A stretch of DNA of 64,000 bases from JANPPS01 sp965246925 (GTDB lineage Bacteria > Pseudomonadota > Alphaproteobacteria > Acetobacterales > Acetobacteraceae), in the NCBI GenBank assembly GCA_965246925.1, contig OZ251994.1:1674001-1738000 (forward strand). Direction: 5' to 3'. The notes below the pieces were generated by a model. That model had not been told where the DNA came from and searched no databases. It saw only the letters and a program-made list of their open reading frames with translations. The position numbers and the translations under genes were made by a program. The first letter of the stretch is position 1. Every line of letters starts with the position of its first letter. Below, one piece after another: positions 8,863 to 17,192 of this stretch.

Positions 8863-10005
8863 ATGTCGGTTCCGATGCGTCAAGTGGTCCAGGTTGGGGC
8901 CTATGTGGTGAAGCAGCATATGCTGGGGCGGAAGCGCTACCCGCTCGTGCTGATGCTGGAGCCTTTGTTCCGGTGTAACCTGGCGTGTTCCGGGTGTGGC
9001 AAGATCGACTATCCGGCGGAAATCCTGAACCAGCGGTTATCCGTGGAGGACGCGCTGGCGGCGGTCGATGAGTGCGGGGCGCCGGTGGTGGCGATCGCCG
9101 GCGGGGAGCCGCTGCTGCATAAGGAGATGCCGCAGATCGTGCAGGGCATCCTGGCGCGGAAGAAATTCGTCTATCTCTGCACCAACGCGCTGCTGCTCGA
9201 GAAGAAGATGGATGACTACGCGCCGAACCCGTACTTCTCGTGGGACGTGCATCTGGATGGCGACAAGGGCATGCACGACCGCGCCGTGGAACAGGACGGC
9301 GTGTATGACAAGGCCGTGGCCGCCATCAAGAAGGCCAAGGCGCGCGGCTTCCGGCTCAGCATCAACTGCACCCTGTTTGACGGGGCGGAGCCGGAGCGGG
9401 TAGGCAAGTTCTTCGACGACGTGATGGCCATGGGCGTGGACGGCATCATGACCAGCCCGGGCTACGCCTATGAACGCGCACCGGATCAGGCGCATTTCCT
9501 GAGCCGGCAGAAGACGAAGCAGCTGTTCCGCGACATCCTGACCTATGGCCAGGGCAAGAAGTGGCGGTTCACGCAGTCCCCGCTATTCATGAGCTTCTTA
9601 GCCGGCAACGAGAATTACCAGTGCACCCCCTGGGGCAAGCCCACGCGCAACGTGTTCGGCTGGCAGCGGCCCTGCTATCTATTGGGTGAGGGGTATGCCA
9701 AGACCTTTACCGAGCTGATGGACAGCACGGATTGGGACAAGTATGGCACCGGGCATTACGAGAAATGCGCGGATTGCATGGTCCATTCCGGCTATGAGAG
9801 CACGGCGGTGATGGACGCGGTGAAGTCGCCGATCAAGACCATGATGACGGCGCTGCGCGGCCCGAAGCTCACGGGCCCGATGGCGCCGGAGATCGACCTA
9901 TCCAACCAGCGCCCCGCGGATTACGTGTTCAGCCGGCACGTGCAGGACAAGATGGCCGAACTGAAGCACAAGCCGCTGGCGCAGGTGGCCGACGCGGCAG
10001 ACTAG
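8863..10005 (+). CDS. hpnH: HpnH, radical SAM adenosylhopane synthase
   Basis: A 380-residue radical SAM enzyme with CNLACSGC (C38, C42, C45) near the N-terminus, a GGEP motif (AIAGGEPLLH), and a cysteine-containing C-terminal SPASM-like extension (CADCMVHSGYES). HpnH is known to add the 5'-deoxyadenosyl radical to diploptene, which is the first committed step to C35 hopanoids. GAGGGAAAAG precedes the ATG by a few bases. It follows ispH closely. Squalene-hopene cyclase and the hpnCDEFG genes are not in the window. Confidence 0.95.
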   Translation: MSVPMRQVVQVGAYVVKQHMLGRKRYPLVLMLEPLFRCNLACSGCGKIDYPAEILNQRLSVEDALAAVDECGAPVVAIAGGEPLLHKEMPQIVQGILARKKFVYLCTNALLLEKKMDDYAPNPYFSWDVHLDGDKGMHDRAVEQDGVYDKAVAAIKKAKARGFRLSINCTLFDGAEPERVGKFFDDVMAMGVDGIMTSPGYAYERAPDQAHFLSRQKTKQLFRDILTYGQGKKWRFTQSPLFMSFLAGNENYQCTPWGKPTRNVFGWQRPCYLLGEGYAKTFTELMDSTDWDKYGTGHYEKCADCMVHSGYESTAVMDAVKSPIKTMMTALRGPKLTGPMAPEIDLSNQRPADYVFSRHVQDKMAELKHKPLAQVADAAD

Positions 10006-10014
10006 GCGGTGGAT

Positions 10015-10066
10015 GGCGCTTCGCTAATCCATCCTACGCCATCGTAGGGTGGAACAGCGTAGCGCC
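10015..10066. repeat. Imperfect inverted repeat between convergent hpnH and acs
   Basis: Arms at 10015-10038 and 10043-10066 pair at about 20 of 24 positions around a four-base loop and include GTAGGGTGGA. The element fills most of the 78-bp gap between the two convergent stops. It could serve as a bidirectional terminator, or be a member of the dispersed GTAGGGTGGA-type repeats common in proteobacteria. A short TTTC follows on the + strand. Function is inferred from position. Confidence 0.55.
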
Positions 10067-10083
10067 TTTCGCCAAGCCGTCGG

Positions 10084-12015
10084 CTACCCCGCGCGGCCCC
10101 GAACTAGGTCGGTGACGACGCCGGGGTCGGCCAGGGTGCTGGTGTCACCCAGGCCGTCCGTTTCGTTGGCGGCGATCTTGCGCAGGATGCGGCGCATGAT
10201 CTTGCCCGACCGGGTCTTCGGCAAGCCCGGCGCCCATTGGATGGCGTCCGGGGAGGCGATGGGGCCGATTTCGTGCCGGACCCAGGCGACCAGCTCCTTG
10301 CGCAGCGCCTCGCTCGGCTCCTCGCCGGTGTTGAGCGTGACGTAGGCGTAGATGCCCTGGCCCTTGATGTCATGCGGGAAGCCCACGACGGCGGCTTCGG
10401 CGACTTTCGGGTGCGCCACCAGCGCGCTCTCGACCTCGGCGGTGCCCATGCGGTGGCCGCTCACGTTGATGACGTCATCGACCCGTCCGGTGATCCACCA
10501 ATAGCCGTCCGCATCGCGCCGGGCGCCATCCCCGGTGAAATATAAATTCTTGAACGTTGTGAAATAGGTCTGCACGAAGCGCTCATGGTCGCCATACAGC
10601 GTCCGCATCTGGCCCGGCCAGCTGCCGGCGATGCAGAGGTTGCCCTCGACCGCACCCTCCAGCAACACGCCCTCATTATCGACCAGAACCGGATGAATAC
10701 CCGGTAACGGCAGCGTGGCGGAACCCGGCTTGACCGCTATGGCGCCGGGTAGGGGGGAGATTAGGATGCCGCCCGTCTCCGTCTGCCACCACGTGTCCAC
10801 GATTGGGCAGCGTCCGTCGCCCACCACGTTATAATACCAGATCCACGCCTCAGGATTGATCGGCTCCCCCACGGAGCCGAGAATGCGGAGAGACGCGCGC
10901 GAGGTCGCCTTCACCGGCCCTTCGCCCTCGCGCATCAGCGACCGGATCGCGGTGGGCGCGGTGTAGAAGATGTTGACCTTGTGCTTGTCCACGACCTGCC
11001 AAAAGCGCGAGTTGTCCGGGTAGTTGGGAATGCCCTCGAACATCAGCGTGGTCGCGCCATTGGCCAGCGGGCCATAGACGATATAGGTGTGCCCGGTCAC
11101 CCAGCCGACATCGGCGGTGCACCAATAGACTTCGCCGGGCTGATAATCGAACACCAGTTTATGCGTGTAGGCGGCCCAGACCATGTAGCCGCCGGTGGTA
11201 TGCACGACGCCTTTCGGCTTGCCGGTGCTGCCGCTGGTATAGAGGATGAACAGCGGATCCTCGGCGTGCATTTCCTCCGGCGGGCATTCGGCCGGTGCGG
11301 CGGCGACCAGGGTGGCGTAGTCATGGTCCCGCCCGGCCAGCATGGGGACGGGGCCGCCGGTGACCTTCACCACCACGACGGCGGTGACCCCCGGGCAATG
11401 CTTCAGCGCCTCGTCCGCATTGCCCTTCAGTGCCACCTTGCGGCCCCCGCGCCGGCCCTCGTCGGCGGTGATCAGCACGGTGCTGGCGCAGTCCTGGATG
11501 CGGTTGGCGAGGCTGTCGGGCGAGAAGCCGCCGAACACGATCGCATGGATGGCACCCAGCCGCGCGCAGGCCAGCATGGCGACCGCGGCTTCCACCACCA
11601 TGGGCAGATAGATCGTGACCCGGTCGCCCCGCTTCACGCCCAAACCCCTCAAAGCATTGGCGAAGCGGCAAACCTCGGAGTGTAGCTCCTTGTAGGTGAC
11701 GCTCCTGGTCATGCCGGGGTCGTCACCTTCCCAGATGATGGCGACCTGGTCCGGGCGCTCGGCCAGATGCCGGTCGAGGCAGCTGGCGCTGGCGTTCAGC
11801 GTACCGTCCTCATACCAGCGGATGTGCACGTCACCCTGGAACGAAGCGTCCATGGCTAGGGTCGGCGGCTTGATCCAGGCGATACGATGCGCCTGTTCGG
11901 TCCAGAACGCCTGGGGGTCTCGCGTAGCCTGTTCGGTCATGGCGGCGAATTGCGCCTCATTCACGTTCGCGTGTGCGGCGATCTGGGGCGGGACGGCGTA
12001 GGTCTGGTCGGACAC
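10084..12015 (-). CDS. acs: Acs, acetyl-CoA synthetase
   Basis: Activates acetate to acetyl-CoA through acetyl-AMP. It has 643 residues, the usual length. The adenylate-forming motifs are in order: YTSGSTGKPKGV, the region around DTWWQTETGG, TGDGARRDADGYWWITGRVDDVINVSGHR, and the C-terminal PKTRSGKIMRRILR whose lysine is the usual acetylation target. The start is GTG 12015 with AGGA six bases upstream. The Rieske gene ends 36 bp upstream on the same strand. The gene could recover acetate formed by the alcohol oxidation encoded at 60 kb; that link is inference. Confidence 0.96.
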   Translation of the reverse strand: MSDQTYAVPPQIAAHANVNEAQFAAMTEQATRDPQAFWTEQAHRIAWIKPPTLAMDASFQGDVHIRWYEDGTLNASASCLDRHLAERPDQVAIIWEGDDPGMTRSVTYKELHSEVCRFANALRGLGVKRGDRVTIYLPMVVEAAVAMLACARLGAIHAIVFGGFSPDSLANRIQDCASTVLITADEGRRGGRKVALKGNADEALKHCPGVTAVVVVKVTGGPVPMLAGRDHDYATLVAAAPAECPPEEMHAEDPLFILYTSGSTGKPKGVVHTTGGYMVWAAYTHKLVFDYQPGEVYWCTADVGWVTGHTYIVYGPLANGATTLMFEGIPNYPDNSRFWQVVDKHKVNIFYTAPTAIRSLMREGEGPVKATSRASLRILGSVGEPINPEAWIWYYNVVGDGRCPIVDTWWQTETGGILISPLPGAIAVKPGSATLPLPGIHPVLVDNEGVLLEGAVEGNLCIAGSWPGQMRTLYGDHERFVQTYFTTFKNLYFTGDGARRDADGYWWITGRVDDVINVSGHRMGTAEVESALVAHPKVAEAAVVGFPHDIKGQGIYAYVTLNTGEEPSEALRKELVAWVRHEIGPIASPDAIQWAPGLPKTRSGKIMRRILRKIAANETDGLGDTSTLADPGVVTDLVRGRAG

Positions 12016-12051
12016 AGGGTTTCCTCGTTTTTCTTATGTGTTGCAAAGACC

Positions 12052-12390
12052 CTATAGGCCAGCGTCCTCTTTCACCAGTATGTCCCCATTCACGATCTGC
12101 GCGGGGACGCGCTCGAGCGATTGGCCTAAACAAGGGCCGGAAGTGCACAGACCATCGTGCGGCCGGAACTCCGCCCCATGCGTGCCGCAGACGATTCGCT
12201 GGCCGTCCGCGGATAGGAAGCGGCCCGGCACGGTGTCCAGCGCGGCGCCGATATGCGGGCAGGCGTTGACGTAAACCGACACCCCGTCAGCGTGGCGGAC
12301 GGCGAACAGGCCGGTGAAGCCGCCCTGGGGTGGGCCGAACGCGCGGGCCTGGGGAGTGCGGAGGTTCGCCAAGGCGCATAACAGCCTCAC
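12052..12390 (-). CDS. Rieske [2Fe-2S] ferredoxin-like protein
   Basis: A 112-residue single-domain Rieske protein with CPH (C44, H46) and CGTH (C68, H71), the four cluster ligands in CxH-x21-CxxH arrangement. No signal peptide or membrane helix is seen, which fits the soluble ferredoxin-type Rieske proteins of oxygenase systems rather than bc1 subunits. No oxygenase is nearby, so the partner is unknown. The start is GTG 12390. It lies between a palindromic repeat and acs, in the same direction as the EVE and YciI genes. Confidence 0.82.
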   Translation of the reverse strand: MRLLCALANLRTPQARAFGPPQGGFTGLFAVRHADGVSVYVNACPHIGAALDTVPGRFLSADGQRIVCGTHGAEFRPHDGLCTSGPCLGQSLERVPAQIVNGDILVKEDAGL

Positions 12391-12401
12391 GGCCGCTGCT
12401 T

Positions 12402-12501
12402 CCCCCTCTCCCCTCGGGAGAGGGCCGGGGTGAGGGGAACGGCACTCACCGGCTTACCATCGGATGCAGGCTTGTTTCCCCTCACCCCGGCCCTCTCCCG
12501 G
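12402..12501. repeat. Palindromic repeat, copy 1 (two inverted units)
   Basis: A perfect 24-bp inverted repeat, arms 12416-12439 and 12476-12499, with a 36-bp loop. The left unit is extended by a second small hairpin of CCCTCTCCC and GGGAGAGGG around 12402-12424. The core GGGAGAGGG followed by GGGGTGAGG recurs at about 43.3, 48.1 and 60.1 kb. The right arm runs into the EVE gene and encodes its last residues and its stop. Confidence 0.85.
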
Positions 12502-12907
12502 AAGAAGTGGCCAACGCCAGGATGTAAGCCCATTCCTCGGCCTTCACGGGCCCGACGGAAAGGCGGGAGTATTTCACCAGCGCCATGTCCGCCAGCGCCG
12601 GGTCGGCTTTCATTTCGGCCAGCGTCACCGGACGCTTCAGCTTCTTGCCGGCCTTCATGTCGACGCACACCCAGGGGCCCTTTTCCGCCGTCGGGTCCGG
12701 GTAGGCCTCCCGCACGACGCTCACGATGCCCACGACCTCCTTGCCGATGTTGGAGTGATAGAAGAATGCCTGGTCGCCCTTCTTCATCGCCATCAGGTTC
12801 TGCTTGGCCGTGTGGTTGCGGACGCCGGTCCAGGGCTCGATCTTATGCGCCACCTGCTCCGTCCAGCCGAACACGTCAGGCTCGGTCTTCACCAGCCAGT
12901 AGTTCAC
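12482..12907 (-). CDS. EVE-domain (PUA/YTH-like) protein
   Basis: A 141-residue EVE-domain protein with the typical N-terminus MNYWLVKTEPDVFGW, the region GVRNHTAKQNL, and the core GDQAFFYHS. EVE domains are thought to bind modified bases in DNA or RNA; the target here is unknown. The GTG start overlaps the YciI stop (GTGA), so the two are probably coupled. The last residues SGRGPG and the TGA are encoded by the arm of the palindromic repeat at 12476-12499. The native C-terminus has therefore probably been replaced or extended by the repeat. Confidence 0.88.
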   Translation of the reverse strand: MNYWLVKTEPDVFGWTEQVAHKIEPWTGVRNHTAKQNLMAMKKGDQAFFYHSNIGKEVVGIVSVVREAYPDPTAEKGPWVCVDMKAGKKLKRPVTLAEMKADPALADMALVKYSRLSVGPVKAEEWAYILALATSSGRGPG

Positions 12908-13200
12908 GCAGCCACCACTTCGCCATCCTGGATCACGGTGCGGAAGCCGCGGATGACGGTGCTTTCGAACAGGCCGGCCTTGGCGTACGGGTCGGCGGCG
13001 GCAAAGCCCTCGGCGGCGGCGCGGTCCGCGACGTCGATCAGCAGCAGGGTGCCGCAGGGCCGCCCGTCCGTGTCCAGCATCGGCCCGCTATGCCGGATGC
13101 TATGCGCATACATGCTCAGATACGCCAGGTGCACCGGGCGCGAGGCGAGCCGGAGGTCGAGGCTGTCGGGCCGGTCCATGCAGATGACGGCGAAGAGCAT
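12904..13200 (-). CDS. YciI family protein
   Basis: A 98-residue YCII-domain protein starting MLFAVICMDRPDSL at ATG 13200. The conserved His of the family is probably in RPVHLAYL or SIRHSGPM, and the characteristic DPYAKAGLFES block is present. The frame is open for another 217 codons upstream, but that region covers the divergent ccmC gene and has no family resemblance. YciI proteins have a ferredoxin-like fold and unclear function. It is coupled to the EVE gene by a GTGA overlap, a pairing also known elsewhere in alphaproteobacteria. Confidence 0.85.
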   Translation of the reverse strand: MLFAVICMDRPDSLDLRLASRPVHLAYLSMYAHSIRHSGPMLDTDGRPCGTLLLIDVADRAAAEGFAAADPYAKAGLFESTVIRGFRTVIQDGEVVAA

Positions 13201-13269
13201 GGGCGAATTAGTACCTGCACACGGACGTAGCGCAAGGTGCCTTCTAAGAAGGCGATTTGATGCTATCTT

Positions 13270-14034
13270 GTGACCGTGGACACGATCTTCCCTGCACGCC
13301 CCGCGCGTAGCCTGCACCGCTTCGCCAACCCCGGACGCTTCCTGCGCCTTGCGGGGCGGGTGCAGCCTTGGCTTACGGTGCTGGCCATCGTCCTCACCGG
13401 CGTGGGTCTGGTGTGGGGTCTGTTGTATTCGCCCGCCGACTGGCAGCAGGGGGATGCGGTGCGGATGATCTATGTGCACGTCCCCACCGCGTGGCTGGCG
13501 TCCGCAGGCTATACCAGCCTGGTGCTGGCCTCGCTCTCGTCGTTGATCTGGCGGCATCCCTTGGCGGATCTCGCGGCCGCCGAAATCAGCCCGGTGGGCG
13601 CCGGGTTCACCGCGCTCTGCCTCGCAACCGGCTCGTTGTGGGGTAAGCCGATGTGGGGCGCTTGGTGGGTGTGGGACGCGCGGCTCACCTCCGTGCTGAT
13701 CCTGTTCTTCCTGTATATCGGCCACGTAGCGCTGGTCCGCGCATTCGATGACCCGGTGCGCGGCTACCGGGCTGGGGCGATCCTCGCCTTGGTTGGCGCC
13801 GTGAACCTGCCCGTGATCAAGTTCAGCGTCGATTGGTGGAACACGCTGCATCAGGCCAGCACCATCACGCTCACGGGCGCGCCGAAAATGAGCACGGACA
13901 TGCTGTATCCGCTGCTGCTGTCGGCGATCGGCTTCACTTTCGTGTTCGCGGCCATCGTCGTGGCGCGGCTGCGGGCGGCGGTGATGGAGCGGCGGATCCG
14001 CGGCCTGCTGATGGCCCGGGCGGCGCGGGCATGA
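13270..14034 (+). CDS. ccmC: CcmC, haem-handling protein of cytochrome c maturation
   Basis: An inner-membrane protein of 254 residues with six predicted helices and the tryptophan-rich haem motif WGKPMWGAWWVWDARLTS in the middle. Conserved histidines are in MIYVHVPTAW and WWNTLHQAS. CcmC brings haem to CcmE in System I maturation. It opens the run ccmC-D-E-F-G-H-I; the ABC subunits ccmA and ccmB, usually just upstream, are absent and the divergent YciI gene is there instead. The ATG start is 69 bp from YciI. The stop overlaps the ccmD start. Confidence 0.95.
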   Translation: MTVDTIFPARPARSLHRFANPGRFLRLAGRVQPWLTVLAIVLTGVGLVWGLLYSPADWQQGDAVRMIYVHVPTAWLASAGYTSLVLASLSSLIWRHPLADLAAAEISPVGAGFTALCLATGSLWGKPMWGAWWVWDARLTSVLILFFLYIGHVALVRAFDDPVRGYRAGAILALVGAVNLPVIKFSVDWWNTLHQASTITLTGAPKMSTDMLYPLLLSAIGFTFVFAAIVVARLRAAVMERRIRGLLMARAARA

Positions 14035-14162
14035 CGCATCTGCCGTTCATCGCCGCGTGTTATGCGCTGGGTGTCGGCGTCCCGGTGGCGTATGCGGTGA
14101 ACGCGTGGCTCCGGCTCGGCTCGGCCCGGCGGCGGCTGTCGGCCTTGGACACGCGGTCATGA
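14031..14162 (+). CDS. ccmD: CcmD, small haem exporter subunit
   Basis: A 43-residue protein with one membrane helix (about residues 5-28) and a basic C-terminal tail (GSARRRLSALDTRS), the standard CcmD design. CcmD helps release haem-loaded CcmE from CcmC. The ATG overlaps the ccmC stop (ATGA) and its TGA overlaps the ccmE ATG. The position between ccmC and ccmE settles the identity despite the low information in so short a protein. Confidence 0.85.
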   Translation: MTHLPFIAACYALGVGVPVAYAVNAWLRLGSARRRLSALDTRS

Positions 14163-14680
14163 CGCGCAAGCGCCGGCGCATGGTGGTGGTGCTGGCGTGC
14201 ATGGCCGGGCTAGGCTCGGCGGCGGCGCTGTCGCTCAATGCCTTCAGCGACAATATGGTGTTCTTCGTGGCGCCGTCCGATATCGCCGAGCACGTGGCCG
14301 GGCCGGGCAAGGCGTCGCCCGGGCGGACGCTGCGGCTGGGCGGGCTGGTGGAGAAAGGCAGCGTCGAGCGTATCCAGGACCGCGGCACGCCGATCGCGCA
14401 TTTCCGCATCACCGACAACCGGGCCGCGGTCAACGTCACCTATAATGGCATTCTCCCGGACCTGTTCCGGGAGGGTCAGGGGGTGGTGACGCTGGGCATG
14501 CTGCTGCCGGACGGGTCGTTCCGGGCCAGCGAGGTGCTGGCCAAGCATGACGAGACCTATATGCCCAAGGACGTGGCGGACGCGTTGAAGAAGAGTGGCC
14601 AGTGGCGCCCGGAGGACGGGCCGCCGCCCCCGGCCGCCACATGGAACACGCTGAACGCAAGCAACAAGGTGGGCGGATGA
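14159..14680 (+). CDS. ccmE: CcmE, periplasmic haem chaperone
   Basis: A 173-residue haem chaperone anchored by an N-terminal helix (about 8-27). The covalent haem-binding His is H130 in LAKHDETYMP, with Tyr134 as the usual axial ligand. The OB-fold core includes RLGGLVEKGSV and FRITDNRAAVNVTYNG. The ATG at 14159 overlaps the ccmD stop; an upstream extension of the frame lies inside ccmD and is not needed. The C-terminal tail is proline-rich. It takes haem from CcmC and hands it to CcmF/H. Confidence 0.95.
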   Translation: MTRKRRRMVVVLACMAGLGSAAALSLNAFSDNMVFFVAPSDIAEHVAGPGKASPGRTLRLGGLVEKGSVERIQDRGTPIAHFRITDNRAAVNVTYNGILPDLFREGQGVVTLGMLLPDGSFRASEVLAKHDETYMPKDVADALKKSGQWRPEDGPPPPAATWNTLNASNKVGG

Positions 14681-16641
14681 TCCCCGAACTGGGCCATTTC
14701 GCGCTCGCCTTGGCCTGCGCGCTGGCGTTCGCGCAAATGGTCATCCCGCTATGGGGCGCGCACCGGGCGGATGTGCGGCTGATGGCGGCCGCACCCGCGC
14801 TGGCGATCGGGCAGCTGCTGGCGCTCGGCACCTCGTTCGGCTGCCTGGTGTGGGCCAGCGTCGGCAATGACTTCACCGTGCTGAACGTGGCGGAAAATAG
14901 CCATACCTTGAAGCCGCTCATCTATAAGGTGACGGGCGCCTGGGGCAATCACGAGGGCTCCATCCTGCTCTGGGGCTTGATCCTCGCTTTGTGCGGCGGG
15001 GCGGTCGCGACATTCGGGCGCAACCTGCCATCGGCCTTGCGTGCCCGGGTGATTGGCGTGCTGGGCGGGTCGTCCGTCGGCTTCCTGCTGTTTGCGTTGC
15101 TGACGTCCAATCCGTTCACCCGCATCTGGCCGCCACCGCTGGATGGGCGGGACATGAACCCGTTGCTGCAGGACCCCGGCCTCGCGTTCCATCCGCCCAT
15201 CCTCTACGCCGGGTATGTCGGGTTCGCGGTGCCGTTCGCCTTCGCCATCGCGGCGTTGCTGGAGGGCCGGATCGACGCGTCCTGGGGCCGCTGGGTCCGG
15301 CCGTGGACATTGGCCAGCTGGTGCCTGCTCACGTGCGGGATCGCGCTGGGGTCGTGGTGGGCGTATTACGAGCTGGGCTGGGGCGGATTTTGGTTCTGGG
15401 ATCCGGTGGAGAACGCATCCCTGCTGCCGTGGCTGACCGGCACGGCGCTGCTGCACTCCGCGATCGTCGTGGAGAAGCGGGAAGCGCTTAAAATATGGAC
15501 CGTATTGCTGGCGATCGGCGCGTTCTCGTTGTCGTTGTCGGGCACCTTCCTGGTCCGCTCCGGCATCCTGAACTCGGTCCATTCGTTCGCGCAGGACCCG
15601 GCGCGCGGCGTGTTCATCCTGGGGCTGCTGGGCGTGGTGATCGGCGGCTCGTTGCTGCTATTCGCATTCCGCGCCCCAGTCCTGGCGCCGGGCGGGCTGT
15701 TTGCGCCGGTTTCGCGGGAGGGGGGGATCGTGCTGAACAACATCCTGCTCTGCTCGATCGTGGCCGTGGTCATTACCGGGACGCTGTATCCGCTCGTGGC
15801 GGACATGGTGTTCGGCGCCAAGATTTCCGTGGGCGCGCCGTTCTTCAACGCGACCGTGCTTCCGTTATGCGTGCCGATCTTCGCCGCCATGGTGATCGCA
15901 CCGGGGATGGCGTGGAAGCGCGCGCGGATCGGCCCGGCGCTGGTCCGGTTGTGGTGGGCGGCGTTGGCGGCGGTGGTGGTAGGCGTCGTGGCCTCCCTCG
16001 GTGCGGCGCGGGGCCTGCCGGCGCTGGCGTTTGCCGGGGCGGCCTGGCTGATCGTGGGCTCGTTGGCCGAGATCGTGGAGCGCGTCCGCCTGTTCCGCAT
16101 TCCGCTGGGTGATAGTTGGGCGCGGCTGCGCGGGCTGCGCCTGGCCACGTTCGGCACCACACTCGGCCATGCCGGGATGGGCGTGCTGGTGGCGGGCGTC
16201 GCGGGCATGAGCTTCGCCAGCCAGCGGGTCGTGCTGCTGCATCCCGGGGAGAGCGCCGACAGCGCCGGCTATACCTGGACGCTGAACGGCCTGCGCGACC
16301 AGGACGGCTCCAACTACAACGAGCGGGTCGCGACCGTCACGGTGTCCGAGCACGGCAAGGTCGTGACGGTGCTGGAGCCGTCCCGCCGGGCGTTCCCGGT
16401 GCAGCGGGTCACGACGACGGAGGCGGCGATTCATACCAATGGCTTTGCCGACATCTATGGCGTGCTGGGGGAAGAGCGGGACGGCGGCGCAGTGCTGCGG
16501 CTGCACTATAACCCGATGGCGCCTTGGATCTGGTTCGGCGGGCTGATCATGGCGGCTGGTGGGTTTCTGTCGCTGGTGGACCGCCGCGCCCGGGTGGGGG
16601 CGCCGGCGCGGGCGGCGGTCCGGGCGGGTGTGCCCGCCTGA
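14677..16641 (+). CDS. ccmF: CcmF, cytochrome c haem lyase
   Basis: A large inner-membrane protein (654 residues, about 15 helices) with the tryptophan-rich periplasmic motif WGGFWFWDPVENASLLPWL and conserved histidines (WGNHEGS, LLHSAIV, NSVHSF). It attaches haem to apocytochrome CxxCH motifs together with CcmH and CcmI. The start overlaps the ccmE stop (ATGA) and the stop overlaps the ccmG ATG (TGATG). Confidence 0.96.
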   Translation: MIPELGHFALALACALAFAQMVIPLWGAHRADVRLMAAAPALAIGQLLALGTSFGCLVWASVGNDFTVLNVAENSHTLKPLIYKVTGAWGNHEGSILLWGLILALCGGAVATFGRNLPSALRARVIGVLGGSSVGFLLFALLTSNPFTRIWPPPLDGRDMNPLLQDPGLAFHPPILYAGYVGFAVPFAFAIAALLEGRIDASWGRWVRPWTLASWCLLTCGIALGSWWAYYELGWGGFWFWDPVENASLLPWLTGTALLHSAIVVEKREALKIWTVLLAIGAFSLSLSGTFLVRSGILNSVHSFAQDPARGVFILGLLGVVIGGSLLLFAFRAPVLAPGGLFAPVSREGGIVLNNILLCSIVAVVITGTLYPLVADMVFGAKISVGAPFFNATVLPLCVPIFAAMVIAPGMAWKRARIGPALVRLWWAALAAVVVGVVASLGAARGLPALAFAGAAWLIVGSLAEIVERVRLFRIPLGDSWARLRGLRLATFGTTLGHAGMGVLVAGVAGMSFASQRVVLLHPGESADSAGYTWTLNGLRDQDGSNYNERVATVTVSEHGKVVTVLEPSRRAFPVQRVTTTEAAIHTNGFADIYGVLGEERDGGAVLRLHYNPMAPWIWFGGLIMAAGGFLSLVDRRARVGAPARAAVRAGVPA

Positions 16642-17192
16642 TGCTGCCCCGGCGCGCCTTGCTGCTGGCGCCGTTCGCGGCCGTGGCGGCCACCGGTGCC
16701 GGGTTCTACACCGTGCTGGGGCGCATGCAGACCGGGAGCTTCGACCCGCATGAGGTGCCGAGCCAGCTGATCAACCGTCCGGTGCCGGAGTTCAGCCTGC
16801 CCGGTCAGGAGCTGGGCCAGGGCTTTGGCAGTGCCGATCTGGCGCAGGCGGCACGGCCCACGCTGGTGAATTTCTTCGCCAGCTGGTGTGTGCCCTGCGT
16901 GATCGAGCATCCGGAGCTGATGGCGCTGTCGGCGGAAGGGCTGACGATCTGGGGCATCGCCCATAAGGACACGACCCAGGCCACCGCCGGGTTCATCGCC
17001 CGGCACGGCAACCCGTATGCCCGGGTGGCGCGCGACGTGCCGGGCCGGGTGGCGATCGATTTCGGGGTGTATGGCGTTCCGGAAAGCTATCTGGTGGACC
17101 GCAGCGGAGTCGTCCGCTGGCGCTTTCCGGGGCCGCTTACGCCCGAGGTGGTGGAGCGGCAGCTGCGGCCGGTGTTGCGGGCCCTGGCGTGA
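16641..17192 (+). CDS. ccmG: CcmG (DsbE), thioredoxin-like protein of cytochrome c maturation
   Basis: A membrane-anchored periplasmic thioredoxin of 183 residues with an N-terminal helix (about 5-25) and the active site WCVPC (C83, C86). The family's acidic groove is represented by VIEHPELMAL, and the cis-proline loop by YGVPESYLVD. It reduces the disulfide of apocytochromes or of CcmH before haem attachment. Its electrons probably come from a CcdA-type carrier; a CcdA homologue with its own thioredoxin is present at 51520-52622. The stop overlaps the ccmH GTG start. Confidence 0.95.
   Translation: MLPRRALLLAPFAAVAATGAGFYTVLGRMQTGSFDPHEVPSQLINRPVPEFSLPGQELGQGFGSADLAQAARPTLVNFFASWCVPCVIEHPELMALSAEGLTIWGIAHKDTTQATAGFIARHGNPYARVARDVPGRVAIDFGVYGVPESYLVDRSGVVRWRFPGPLTPEVVERQLRPVLRALA

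Noticed and set aside
12402..12501. CRISPR-like repeat
   Set aside because: The units face each other, have no regular spacers and recur singly elsewhere; they are palindromic intergenic repeats.
13203..13851. N-terminal extension of the YciI frame over ccmC
   Set aside because: The extension is antisense to ccmC; the YciI domain starts exactly at ATG 13200.
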